From NCBI GenBank assembly GCA_946481465.1, contig CAMLOC010000261.1, forward strand, positions 1 through 5,924: a DNA stretch of 5,924 nt, written 5' to 3'. A program made the translations under genes and the position numbers. Positions within the stretch are counted from its first letter, which is position 1; each line of letters starts with the position of its first letter. This stretch comes from an uncultured Shinella sp. (lineage in GTDB: Bacteria > Pseudomonadota > Alphaproteobacteria > Rhizobiales > Rhizobiaceae). The notes beneath the pieces were generated by a model. It worked only from the letters and a program-made list of their open reading frames with translations, searched no databases and was not told the origin of the DNA. Positions 1 through 5,924 of the stretch are shown piece after piece.

Positions 1-918
<918 letters not shown>

Positions 919-1093
919 AAACCCCTGGAATCCCGGCCACTTGCACTTTCTCGATTGCCGTTTATTCCCTGTTAGTGGATTGTTCACTATAACGGGTGCG
1001 CAACGACGAGTGTGGCGTATTTGCCATGCTCTCACCGCAATTGGCAGTCATCTGGGATAACGGACGTTCGTTGTCCTTCGGACGGGGAAAGAG
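919..1093 (+). promoter_or_regulatory. Intergenic leader of the DUF882 gene; weak promoter candidate
   Basis: This 175-base gap is visibly more AT-rich than its flanks and holds no convincing gene. A TATAAC hexamer at 988-993 resembles a -10 element, but no good -35 lies at 16-18 bases upstream (965-970 is TTCCCT). An imperfect dyad surrounds it: TAGTG (973-977) and CACTA (985-989) are inverted around a 7-base spacer. I see no GC-rich hairpin with a T-run after the upstream stop codon at 918, so readthrough from the activator gene cannot be excluded. Only the gap and the motifs are seen; promoter function is inference. Confidence 0.25.
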
Positions 1094-2875
1094 TTGGCAA
1101 ATTTGTTCGCATCGATGAAGCGCCCCGGGGCCTCCCTGGGCAGCCTCTGCAAGACAGTGTTGCAAAAGCTGCCCAAGGCTTTGTCCACGGCTGTGCTGTC
1201 CGCTGCCCTCATCCTGCCCACGGCCATTCCCGCGACGGTCCAGGCCGAGAGCGGCAATCGCACGCTGAAGCTCTATTTCATTCATACCGGGGAGAAGGCG
1301 GAGATCACCTACAAGCGCAACGGCCGCTACGATTCGGCCGGTCTCGCCAAGATCAACCAGTTCCTGCGCGACTGGCGCCGCAACGAGCCGACCAAGATGG
1401 ATCCGCGGCTCCTCGATCTCGTGTGGGAAGTCTACCAGAAGGTCGGCGCCAAGGATTACATCAACGTCGTGTCGGCCTATCGCTCGCCGGCCACCAACGG
1501 CATGTTGCGCTCGCGCTCCAAGGGCGTCGCCAAGAAGAGCCAGCACATGCTCGGCAAGGCGATGGATTTCTACATTCCGGGCGTCAAGCTCGCGACGCTG
1601 CGCGCCACCGCCATGAAATTCCAGGTCGGCGGCGTCGGCTACTATCCGACGTCCGGCTCGCCCTTCGTGCATCTCGACGTCGGCAGCGTGCGCGCCTGGC
1701 CGCGCATGAGCCGCCAGGAACTCGCCCGTCTCTTCCCCGACGGCAAGACCATGCATGTGCCGACGGACGGCAAGCCGCTGCCGGGCTACCAGCAGGCGGT
1801 CGCCGACTACAAGCGCCGCGTCGGCGCGAACACGATCGAGGTGGCCGGCGGCGGCTCCACCCCGTCGGCATCCAAGCGCAAGGGCGGCTTCCTGGCCGCG
1901 CTCTTCGGCGGTGGTGGCGACGAGGATGAAGAACCCGAAATGATCGCCAGCAACGCCGCCATCCCCGACAACTTCGATGAAGGCGGCGCGAAGGCGAAGG
2001 TTGTCGAAGAGAAGAAGCCGGTCGCCGCCGAGGCGGAGACGGAGCTTGCCTTCAACGCGCCGGTGCCGGGCAGCCGCCCCGCCTTCAAGGCCGCGGAGAC
2101 GACCAGCGAGCTTGCCCTTGTCGCCCCGGCGACGAGCGGCGCGGTCGCGGCCCTCGAAGCGGCGACGACCGAAGAGCAGAAGCCTGAATTCGAGGACCTC
2201 GCCGCCTACAAGATCCCGCTTCCCGTCCTGCTCGGCGCGCGCACGGAGCCGGGCGACGCCGAGCCCGGCGCGGTCCTGACCGCGGAGGCGGCCGTCGAGG
2301 ATGCGGAAGAACTCGCCATGGTTCCGGTGCCGGGCCTGCGCCCCGAGGTCTCGCTCGACCAGTCGCAGACCGCGCTGATGGCCGCCGCGGAAGCCGAGGT
2401 CGCGCTGCCGACCGCCGCCGACCGCTCCGGCCTCGCCGCGCTCGCCGATCCGACGCGGGACGTGACGGCCGGCGGCCCGATCGAAATGGCCGCGCTCGTA
2501 TCGACCGATACCGGCGGCGCACGCTCGCTTTCGGGGCTCGACGCCTTTGACGGCAAGCCGGCGGAAGAGACGATGTCCAAGGGCGGACGCCCGAAGAAGA
2601 AGGATGCCGATGCGGCAAGCCGCGGCGCGATTCGCACCGAGCCGAAGCTGACGCAGAAGATCATCTCGCAATGGGCGCTGACCCAGGGCCGCGTCGCCAC
2701 GCTTTCCAAGCCGGTCAAGGCGCCGCGCTTCGTCAGCCGCACGCTGCGCGCCGCGCCGACGACCGTCTACATGGCCGGCTTCCAGCCGGAGGGCAAGTCG
2801 ATCGACGCCGGCCGCTTCAGCGGCACCGCGGTGAACTTCATGGAAGTGCGCAAGTTCCAGGGCGCCGGGAACTGA
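1094..2875 (+). CDS. Exported DUF882 / peptidase M15_2 protein, candidate murein endopeptidase
   Basis: The product is 593 residues, predicted to be exported and to cut peptidoglycan cross-links. The N-terminus has basic residues, a hydrophobic core (about 30-46) and a likely signal-peptidase site after VQA (49-51). The DUF882 domain spans about 55-235, with SAYRSP (127-132), S-x-H-x-x-G-x-A-x-D (S149, H151, D158) and FVHLDVG (H193, D195), matching the zinc-ligand layout of M15-type peptidases. E. coli MepK (YcbK), of the same family, cleaves 3-3 (mDAP-mDAP) cross-links and is only about 180 residues. Here a tail of about 350 residues follows: Gly-rich, then acidic/Ala-rich with APVPGSRP (322-329) and VPVPGLRP (410-417), ending in a basic, conserved-looking segment (about 515-593). 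The start is TTG at 1094, with GGGGAAAG just upstream; a stop at 1058 bounds the frame. ATG at 1115 is the alternative but has no ribosome site. Activity and substrate are inferred from family. Confidence 0.9.
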   Translation: MANLFASMKRPGASLGSLCKTVLQKLPKALSTAVLSAALILPTAIPATVQAESGNRTLKLYFIHTGEKAEITYKRNGRYDSAGLAKINQFLRDWRRNEPTKMDPRLLDLVWEVYQKVGAKDYINVVSAYRSPATNGMLRSRSKGVAKKSQHMLGKAMDFYIPGVKLATLRATAMKFQVGGVGYYPTSGSPFVHLDVGSVRAWPRMSRQELARLFPDGKTMHVPTDGKPLPGYQQAVADYKRRVGANTIEVAGGGSTPSASKRKGGFLAALFGGGGDEDEEPEMIASNAAIPDNFDEGGAKAKVVEEKKPVAAEAETELAFNAPVPGSRPAFKAAETTSELALVAPATSGAVAALEAATTEEQKPEFEDLAAYKIPLPVLLGARTEPGDAEPGAVLTAEAAVEDAEELAMVPVPGLRPEVSLDQSQTALMAAAEAEVALPTAADRSGLAALADPTRDVTAGGPIEMAALVSTDTGGARSLSGLDAFDGKPAEETMSKGGRPKKKDADAASRGAIRTEPKLTQKIISQWALTQGRVATLSKPVKAPRFVSRTLRAAPTTVYMAGFQPEGKSIDAGRFSGTAVNFMEVRKFQGAGN

Positions 2876-2895
2876 GGTTCGTCGATCCCTTCAAT

Positions 2896-2930
2896 AAAAA
2901 ACCCGCCGGAGCGATCCGGCGGGTTTTTCT
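2896..2930. terminator. Bidirectional intrinsic terminator
   Basis: A perfect 14-bp stem pairs 2897-2910 with 2915-2928 around the loop GCGA. Its core is ACCCGCCGGA / TCCGGCGGGT, with a T-run on the right arm and an A-run on the left arm, so a U-tract is made on either strand. It lies 21 bases after the DUF882 stop (2875) and about 20 bases beyond the gapR stop (2951), so it can end both convergent transcription units. Confidence 0.93.
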
Positions 2931-2950
2931 TTGGCTCTTGCGGGTGGCGC

Positions 2951-3214
2951 TCACGCGTCCGGCGGCAGCTCGATCATGCCGAGGGCCTGGAGGTAGGTGT
3001 CGAGGATCGCTTCCTGCTCCATGCGCTCGTCCTTGTCCTGCTTGCGGATCTGGATGACCTTGCGCAGGATCTTGGTGTCGAAGCCGGTTCCCTTGGCTTC
3101 GCCATAGACGTCCTTGATGTCGTCGGCGATGGTTTTCTTTTCTTCCTCGAGGCGCTCGATCCGCTCGATGAACGCGCGAAGCTGGTCGCGGGCGACGCCG
3201 TGGGCATCCGACAT
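2951..3214 (-). CDS. gapR: GapR, DUF2312 nucleoid-associated protein
   Basis: The product is 87 residues, very close to the usual length. GapR, characterised in Caulobacter, forms clamps around overtwisted DNA ahead of transcription and replication machinery and stimulates type II topoisomerases; it acts on the chromosome. Seen here: a long charged helix (about 8-38, containing [20 protein letters not shown]), then [12 protein letters not shown] (37-48), the basic stretch [16 protein letters not shown] (49-64) and the closing helix [12 protein letters not shown] (68-79). This is the characteristic family pattern, including GFD-x-K and RIRKQD-like cores. The ATG at 3214 is chosen because AAGGAG lies 6 bases upstream; the frame stays open for 22 more codons, but the preceding codons do not resemble the family. 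The gene is last in a leftward operon, 96 bases after the DUF1244 gene, and is followed by a strong terminator. Family assignment is confident; function in this organism is inferred from Caulobacter. Confidence 0.95.
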   Translation of the reverse strand: MSDAHGVARDQLRAFIERIERLEEEKKTIADDIKDVYGEAKGTGFDTKILRKVIQIRKQDKDERMEQEAILDTYLQALGMIELPPDA

Positions 3215-3220
3215 GCTTGT

Positions 3221-3226
3221 CTCCTT
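3221..3226 (-). promoter_or_regulatory. Ribosome binding site of gapR
   Basis: On the minus strand this reads AAGGAG, 6 bases before the ATG whose first base is 3214. It is the strongest Shine-Dalgarno match in the window and fixes the gapR start against the open upstream frame. Confidence 0.85.
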
Positions 3227-3244
3227 GGATGGGATAAAATTCGA

Positions 3245-3304
3245 AGGCCGTGACTTGCCGCGAACTTCCGGCAAGATCAAGGCCTCTCCCCGATTTTCAC
3301 GGGG
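3245..3304 (-). promoter_or_regulatory. Structured leader (two hairpins) between the DUF1244 gene and gapR
   Basis: In the 96-base gap, 3254-3260 (CTTGCCG) pairs perfectly with 3269-3275 (CGGCAAG) around an 8-base loop. The stem extends outward: 3251-3253 with 3277-3279 (A3276 bulged), then 3245-3249 (AGGCC) with 3281-3285 (GGCCT) after one G/A mismatch. That is 15 pairs in all. A second small hairpin pairs 3288-3292 (CCCCG) with 3300-3304 (CGGGG). In the leftward transcript both sit between the DUF1244 stop and the gapR ribosome site. No proper U-tract follows directly; the nearest is UUUU several bases past the large stem. The pairing is seen; a role in RNA processing, stability or partial termination is inference. 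Confidence 0.4.
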
Positions 3305-3310
3305 GTAAGC

Positions 3311-3616
3311 TCATTCCTTCGGGCGGTTCACCTCGAAGGCGGCCTTCTGCGCCTCGCTCGCCTCGCGCTGGTGGCGGGCGCGCCATTCCTCGTAGGGCAT
3401 GCCGTAGACGATCTCGCGGGAGGCCTCCTTGTCGAGCGGCACGCCGGCTTCGTTCGCCGCCTCGCGATACCAGTTCGACAGGCAGTTGCGGCAGAAACCC
3501 GCGAGGTTCATCAGGTCGATGTTCTGCACGTCGCTGCGCTCGCCAAGGTGTTTCAGGAGGCGGCGGAAGGCGGCCGCCTCGAACTCGGTCTGCTGTTCCT
3601 TGCTGAGTTCGGTCAT
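3311..3616 (-). CDS. DUF1244 family protein
   Basis: A small, probably cytosolic protein of 101 residues of unknown biochemical role. It carries the family's two recognisable blocks: GFCRNCLSNWYREAA (40-54), with a C42-x2-C45 pair, and YGMPYEEWRARHQ (71-83). No signal peptide or membrane segment is visible; the sequence looks mainly helical and is rich in Glu and Ala. The two cysteines, with H23 and H82, could form a metal site, but that is my inference. The ATG at 3616 is preferred because GAGG lies 8 bases upstream and the N-terminus MTELSKEQQ starts the conserved region; an upstream in-frame start would run into the preceding gene. It follows that gene after only 10 bases, indicating co-transcription and probably translational coupling. 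Confidence 0.9.
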   Translation of the reverse strand: MTELSKEQQTEFEAAAFRRLLKHLGERSDVQNIDLMNLAGFCRNCLSNWYREAANEAGVPLDKEASREIVYGMPYEEWRARHQREASEAQKAAFEVNRPKE

Positions 3617-3624
3617 CGTCTTGG

Positions 3625-3628
3625 CCTC
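3625..3628 (-). promoter_or_regulatory. Ribosome binding site of the DUF1244 gene, overlapping the upstream stop
   Basis: The minus strand reads TGAGG: the TGA stop of the amidohydrolase gene (3629-3627) shares bases with the GAGG (3628-3625) located 8 bases before the DUF1244 ATG. Ribosomes terminating on the first gene would be placed on the start of the second, which suggests translational coupling. Confidence 0.6.
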
Positions 3629-4475
3629 AATAGGGTCCGGTGCGGGAGGGGAATATCTCATATGTGTGCAGCGCCCCGTCCGCATTCAACCGGGCGAAGA
3701 CCGGCGCAAGGCGCTCCACCCAGCGGGCGATGCCCGCCGCATCGCCGATCTCGTCCTGGCGGATCTCGATGAGGGCATGCGGGATGCCGGGCTTCATGCA
3801 ATGGCGGAACATCGTGTCGCCGCGCAGCGCCCCGTCATAGGGTTCGTTGTCGCCGACGACGACATCGCCGGGCGCTTCGAGCGCCGCCAGCAGCGGGCGG
3901 ACGGCGCGATGATCGCTGTCCCACAGCACCGTCACCTGCCAGGGCCGGGCGACGCCCTTCCAGGCCGGCGTAAAGGAATGCATGGAGAGGACGAGCGGCG
4001 CCCTGCCGGTCTTTTCCGCGACCGCGCCGATCGTCCGGGACACGGCATCGTGATAGGGGCGATGGAAGGTTTCCAGCCGGTATCGCCATTCTTCGGGCGT
4101 GATCGGGTGGTTACCCGGAATGATCGCGCCGTCGGAAATGCGCATGACGAGCGTCGGATCGTCCTCGCCGCGGTTGGGGTCGATCAGCAGGCGGGAAAAG
4201 CGGCTCAGGACGACCGGCGCGTTCAGCCGGGCGGCGAGGCCGCGCACCACGCCCTCGACGCCGATGTCATAGGCGATATGGCGCTCGAAGGCGCTGTCCG
4301 GCAGGCCGAGGCGGCCGTAGCGTTCGGGCAGACGATTGGTGGCGTGGTCCGCCAGGATGACGAGCCCGAGGCCGAGATCGCCGTCGATGATTTCAAAGGG
4401 GGGATGGTCCTGCATGCCTTTTGCCGAATTGCGCCACTCGTGCCGAGTGATCGCATGGGGGGATGGGAGCCGCAA
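3627..4475 (-). CDS. N-formylglutamate amidohydrolase (FGase) family protein
   Basis: The product is 282 residues if started at the TTG at 4475, or 262 from the ATG at 4415. The family (HutG-like) hydrolyses N-formyl-L-glutamate to formate and glutamate in histidine breakdown; it is zinc-dependent and cytosolic. Motifs, numbered from the TTG: LADHATNRLP (41-50, H44), RHIAYDIG (65-72), SRFSRLLIDPNRGEDDPT (91-108), FHRPYHDAV (137-145), LSMHSF (163-168, H166), DNEPY (209-213) and LIEIRQDEI (235-243). These cover the whole FGase fold without gaps. TTG is chosen because GGGAGG lies 6 bases upstream; the ATG at 4415 has AAAGG only 1 base away, though clear family similarity begins just after it, so the start is open. 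No other hut gene is visible and the neighbours are DUF1244 and gapR, so the true substrate may be another N-acyl amino acid. It appears to be first in the leftward operon. Confidence 0.92.
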   Translation of the reverse strand: MRLPSPHAITRHEWRNSAKGMQDHPPFEIIDGDLGLGLVILADHATNRLPERYGRLGLPDSAFERHIAYDIGVEGVVRGLAARLNAPVVLSRFSRLLIDPNRGEDDPTLVMRISDGAIIPGNHPITPEEWRYRLETFHRPYHDAVSRTIGAVAEKTGRAPLVLSMHSFTPAWKGVARPWQVTVLWDSDHRAVRPLLAALEAPGDVVVGDNEPYDGALRGDTMFRHCMKPGIPHALIEIRQDEIGDAAGIARWVERLAPVFARLNADGALHTYEIFPSRTGPY

Positions 4476-4481
4476 GCGCAG

Positions 4482-4487
4482 CCTCCC
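4482..4487 (-). promoter_or_regulatory. Candidate ribosome binding site for the FGase-family gene
   Basis: The minus strand reads GGGAGG, 6 bases before the TTG at 4475. It is a good match at ideal spacing and supports the longer form of the protein over the ATG at 4415. The region is G-rich, so a chance match is possible. Confidence 0.45.
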
Positions 4488-4521
4488 GCCTTTCAGGAAA
4501 GATTCCTTCTCCTGTCGCGAG

Positions 4522-4550
4522 ATTGTAATCGATTAGTGTTGCGTTGACAT
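4522..4550 (-). promoter_or_regulatory. Candidate promoter of the leftward operon
   Basis: On the minus strand, TACAAT (4527-4522) matches the -10 consensus in five of six positions. A 17-base spacer upstream lies ATGTCA (4550-4545), matching TTGACA in four of six. A transcript would start near 4515, giving a leader of about 40 bases to the TTG start. The perfect palindrome TAATCGATTA (4526-4535) overlaps the edge of the -10 and could be an operator. Only the motifs are seen; promoter activity is inferred. Confidence 0.35.
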
Positions 4551-4609
4551 TCATGCCCTGCCGTCGCAAGAAAGCGCTTATCCAAATCAACGGAGTTGCA
4601 TCGGAAGCC
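4544..4609 (+). promoter_or_regulatory. Upstream region of the DUF1036 gene with a TTGACA element
   Basis: TTGACA at 4544-4549 is a perfect -35 hexamer on the plus strand and overlaps the -35 candidate of the divergent operon. At 16-18 bases downstream there is no recognisable -10 (CAAGAA at 4567-4572), so the promoter is incomplete by eye. The stretch 4553-4609 is open in the DUF1036 frame but uses codons rare in this genome (AGA, GGA, GCA and CAA within a short span), so I read it as leader rather than coding sequence. Confidence 0.25.
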
Positions 4610-5086
4610 GTGAGAGCCAAGAGCCATCGCCCGTTTTTCCCGAAAGCCCGCGGCCTCCTCCAGGCCGGTCTTTTCGCCTTTGCCGACTTTGCCGCCCTGT
4701 CCGTGCCGGATACGGCGAAAGCCGATTTCCGCGTCTGCAACGGCACGCAGAACCTCGTCGGCGTCGCCATCGGCTATCGCGCCAAGGAAGGCTGGATGAC
4801 CGAGGGCTGGTGGCAGGTTCCTGCGACGACCTGCGCCACGCTCATCGAGGGCGAGCTGCAGTCGCGCTACTATTATCTCTATGCCGAAGACGCCGCCCGC
4901 GGCGGCCGCTGGACCGGCGACGTCAACATGTGCGTCGCCGAGAACGAGTTCAAGATCACCGGCGTGCAGGACTGCTTCGCACGCGGCTTCCAGCGCATGG
5001 GCTTCAAGGAATATGACACGGGCCGACAGGGGAGCTGGATGGTGCAGCTCTCAGATACGCCAGGGACCCAGGAAAGCCAGAACTGA
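4610..5086 (+). CDS. DUF1036 protein, predicted exported, four cysteines
   Basis: From the GTG at 4610 the product is 158 residues. The N-terminus has Arg/Lys/His, a hydrophobic stretch (about 15-32, containing one Asp) and a signal-peptidase-like AKA before DFRVC (cleavage near 38/39), so it is probably periplasmic. The mature part is the DUF1036 domain: FRVCNGT, then [50 protein letters not shown] and QDCFARGF. Cysteines at 43, 75, 108 and 122 are the only ones in the mature part and could form two disulfides. Its function is unknown. The start is uncertain: ATG at 4553 (177 residues) and TTG at 4544 are in frame, but they give an overly long signal region and have no ribosome site; GTG 4610 has only GGA nearby and GGAG 14 bases away. 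The stop TGA shares its last base with the pyruvate kinase ATG, implying co-transcription and coupled translation. Confidence 0.85.
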   Translation: MRAKSHRPFFPKARGLLQAGLFAFADFAALSVPDTAKADFRVCNGTQNLVGVAIGYRAKEGWMTEGWWQVPATTCATLIEGELQSRYYYLYAEDAARGGRWTGDVNMCVAENEFKITGVQDCFARGFQRMGFKEYDTGRQGSWMVQLSDTPGTQESQN

Positions 5087-5924
5087 TGAGACGGAACAGA
5101 AAAGTCAAAATCCTCGCCACGCTCGGACCGGCATCGTCTGACGAGCAGATGATCCAGAAGCTGCATGAGGCCGGGGCCGATCTGTTCCGCATCAACATGA
5201 GCCATGCCAGCCACGACGTGATGCGCACGCTGATCAGCCGCATCCGCGCCGTGGAGGCCCGCTGCGGCCGCCCGATCGGCATTCTCGCCGACCTCCAGGG
5301 CCCCAAGCTGCGCGTCGGCAAGTTCGCCAACGGCTCGGAAGAGCTGAAGCCCGGCCAGACCTTCACGCTCGATAACAAGGATGTGCCCGGCGACAATACG
5401 CGCGTCTACCTGCCGCATCCGGAAATCCTCGAGGCCGTCAAGCCCGGCCATCGCCTGCTGATCGACGACGGAAAGCTGCATCTGCGCGCCGAAAGCTCCG
5501 ACGGCAAGTCGATCGTCTGCACCGTCGTCTCCGGCACCAAGATCTCCGACCGCAAGGGCGTCAGCCTGCCTGACACGCTGCTCGGCGTCGGCGCGCTGAC
5601 CGAGAAGGACCGCGTCGATCTCGATGCGGTTCTGGCGACCGGCAGCGTCGACTGGGTGGCTCTGTCCTTCATCCAGCGTCCGGAAGACCTTGCCGAGGTG
5701 CGCAAGGTCGCCCGCGGCCGCGTCGGCCTGATGTCGAAGATCGAGAAGCCGCAGGCGATCGAGCGCATCGACGAGATCATCGAACTGTCCGACGCGCTCA
5801 TGGTGGCGCGCGGCGACCTCGGCGTGGAAATGCCGCTGGAAGCCGTTCCGGGCCTGCAGAAGCAGCTTATCCGCGCCTGCCGCCGCGCCGGCAAGCCGGT
5901 GGTCGTTGCCACGCAGATGCTGGA
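5086..5924 (+). CDS. pyk: Pyruvate kinase, N-terminal part
   Basis: Converts phosphoenolpyruvate and ADP to pyruvate and ATP, the last step of glycolysis, in the cytosol; usually a homotetramer. The first 279 codons are present (the family is about 470-480 residues) and the right window edge cuts the gene. Seen: [10 protein letters not shown] (8-17), FRINMSH (34-40, with metal- and substrate-binding R35, N37 and S39), [12 protein letters not shown] (67-78), the B domain (about 72-162), [15 protein letters not shown] (149-163), LSFIQRPED (193-201), [15 protein letters not shown] (216-230, catalytic K218 and metal ligand E220), ARGDLG (241-246, metal ligand D244) and ATQM (275-278, T276). All catalytic residues in view are intact. 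K74 with L70, Q71 and V77 is the pattern linked to potassium-independent enzymes. The ATG start overlaps the upstream stop (TGATG), with AGGAA at 5070-5074 11 bases before it. No separate promoter is evident between the genes. Confidence 0.97.
   Translation, partial: MRRNRKVKILATLGPASSDEQMIQKLHEAGADLFRINMSHASHDVMRTLISRIRAVEARCGRPIGILADLQGPKLRVGKFANGSEELKPGQTFTLDNKDVPGDNTRVYLPHPEILEAVKPGHRLLIDDGKLHLRAESSDGKSIVCTVVSGTKISDRKGVSLPDTLLGVGALTEKDRVDLDAVLATGSVDWVALSFIQRPEDLAEVRKVARGRVGLMSKIEKPQAIERIDEIIELSDALMVARGDLGVEMPLEAVPGLQKQLIRACRRAGKPVVVATQML

Noticed and set aside
962..2671. Open frame of 569 codons on the minus strand
   Set aside because: It lies antisense to the DUF882 gene, whose signal peptide, peptidase motifs and terminator are clear. 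The antisense translation is Arg/Gly/Ala-rich without recognisable domains, as expected from the mirror frame of a high-GC gene.
3288..3304. CCCCG/CGGGG hairpin as an intrinsic terminator after the DUF1244 gene
   Set aside because: The stem is only 5 bp and is followed by AGAGGCC rather than a U-run in the leftward transcript.
3627..4475. Naming the FGase-family gene hutG
   Set aside because: The family match is good, but no other histidine-degradation gene is nearby and homologues outside hut operons may act on other substrates, so the symbol is not supported.
4505..4513. Strong AGGAGAAGG ribosome-site look-alike on the minus strand
   Set aside because: No ATG, GTG or TTG follows within a usable distance; the next candidate (TTG at 4475) is 29 bases away and has its own closer GGGAGG.
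3429..4547. Open frame of 372 codons on the plus strand
   Set aside because: It runs antisense across the DUF1244 and FGase-family genes, both of which have clear family motifs. Its length comes from GC bias.
4393..4554. Short minus-strand open frame (53 codons, begins MNVNATLIDYNL) as a leader peptide for the FGase-family gene
   Set aside because: It has no ribosome site, uses codons rare in this genome (CTA, ACA, GGA, AGG) and overlaps the start of the better-supported gene in another frame.
4879..5912. Two minus-strand open frames (4879-5481 and 5406-5912)
   Set aside because: Both are antisense to DUF1036 and pyruvate kinase, whose catalytic motifs leave no doubt about the coding strand.

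Overview
This window reads as a chromosomal housekeeping stretch from a high-GC alphaproteobacterium, most likely Rhizobiaceae or a close Rhizobiales relative. The evidence is strong G/C preference at third codon positions, a GapR-type DUF2312 protein, DUF1244, DUF1036 and DUF882 proteins with rhizobial sequence style, and a gene order that, as I recall it, also occurs near pyruvate kinase in Sinorhizobium/Rhizobium chromosomes. I see no phage, insertion sequence, CRISPR, tRNA or rRNA signals.

Layout from left to right. Positions 1-918 (+) hold the C-terminal 305 residues of a sigma-54 activator (AAA+ domain plus Fis-type helix-turn-helix). After a 175-base gap, 1094-2875 (+) encodes an exported DUF882 / peptidase M15_2 protein, a candidate murein endopeptidase with a very long Ala/Glu/Pro-rich tail. 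A perfect 14-bp hairpin with T-runs on both strands (2896-2930) ends this gene and also the convergent leftward operon. That operon runs, in transcription order, from an N-formylglutamate amidohydrolase-family protein (4475-3627) to a DUF1244 protein (3616-3311) to GapR, the nucleoid-associated protein that recognises overtwisted DNA (3214-2951). A structured 96-base gap separates DUF1244 from gapR. A divergent intergenic region (about 4476-4609) holds promoter-like elements and a TAATCGATTA palindrome. It leads rightward into an exported four-cysteine DUF1036 protein (4610-5086), whose stop codon overlaps the start of pyruvate kinase (5086 to beyond the window end).

How the genes relate: the leftward trio looks like one transcription unit, and DUF1036-pyk like another. 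There is no obvious single pathway. The block combines central metabolism (pyruvate kinase), cell-envelope enzymes or proteins (DUF882, DUF1036), chromosome topology (GapR) and transcription control (sigma-54 activator), consistent with a conserved core-genome neighbourhood rather than an accessory island. The most informative details are the residue set in pyruvate kinase that predicts potassium independence, the hairpin-rich leader in front of gapR, the tight coupling of a secreted DUF1036 protein to pyruvate kinase, and the long tail on the DUF882 protein. I did not find convincing evidence of an undescribed multi-gene system.
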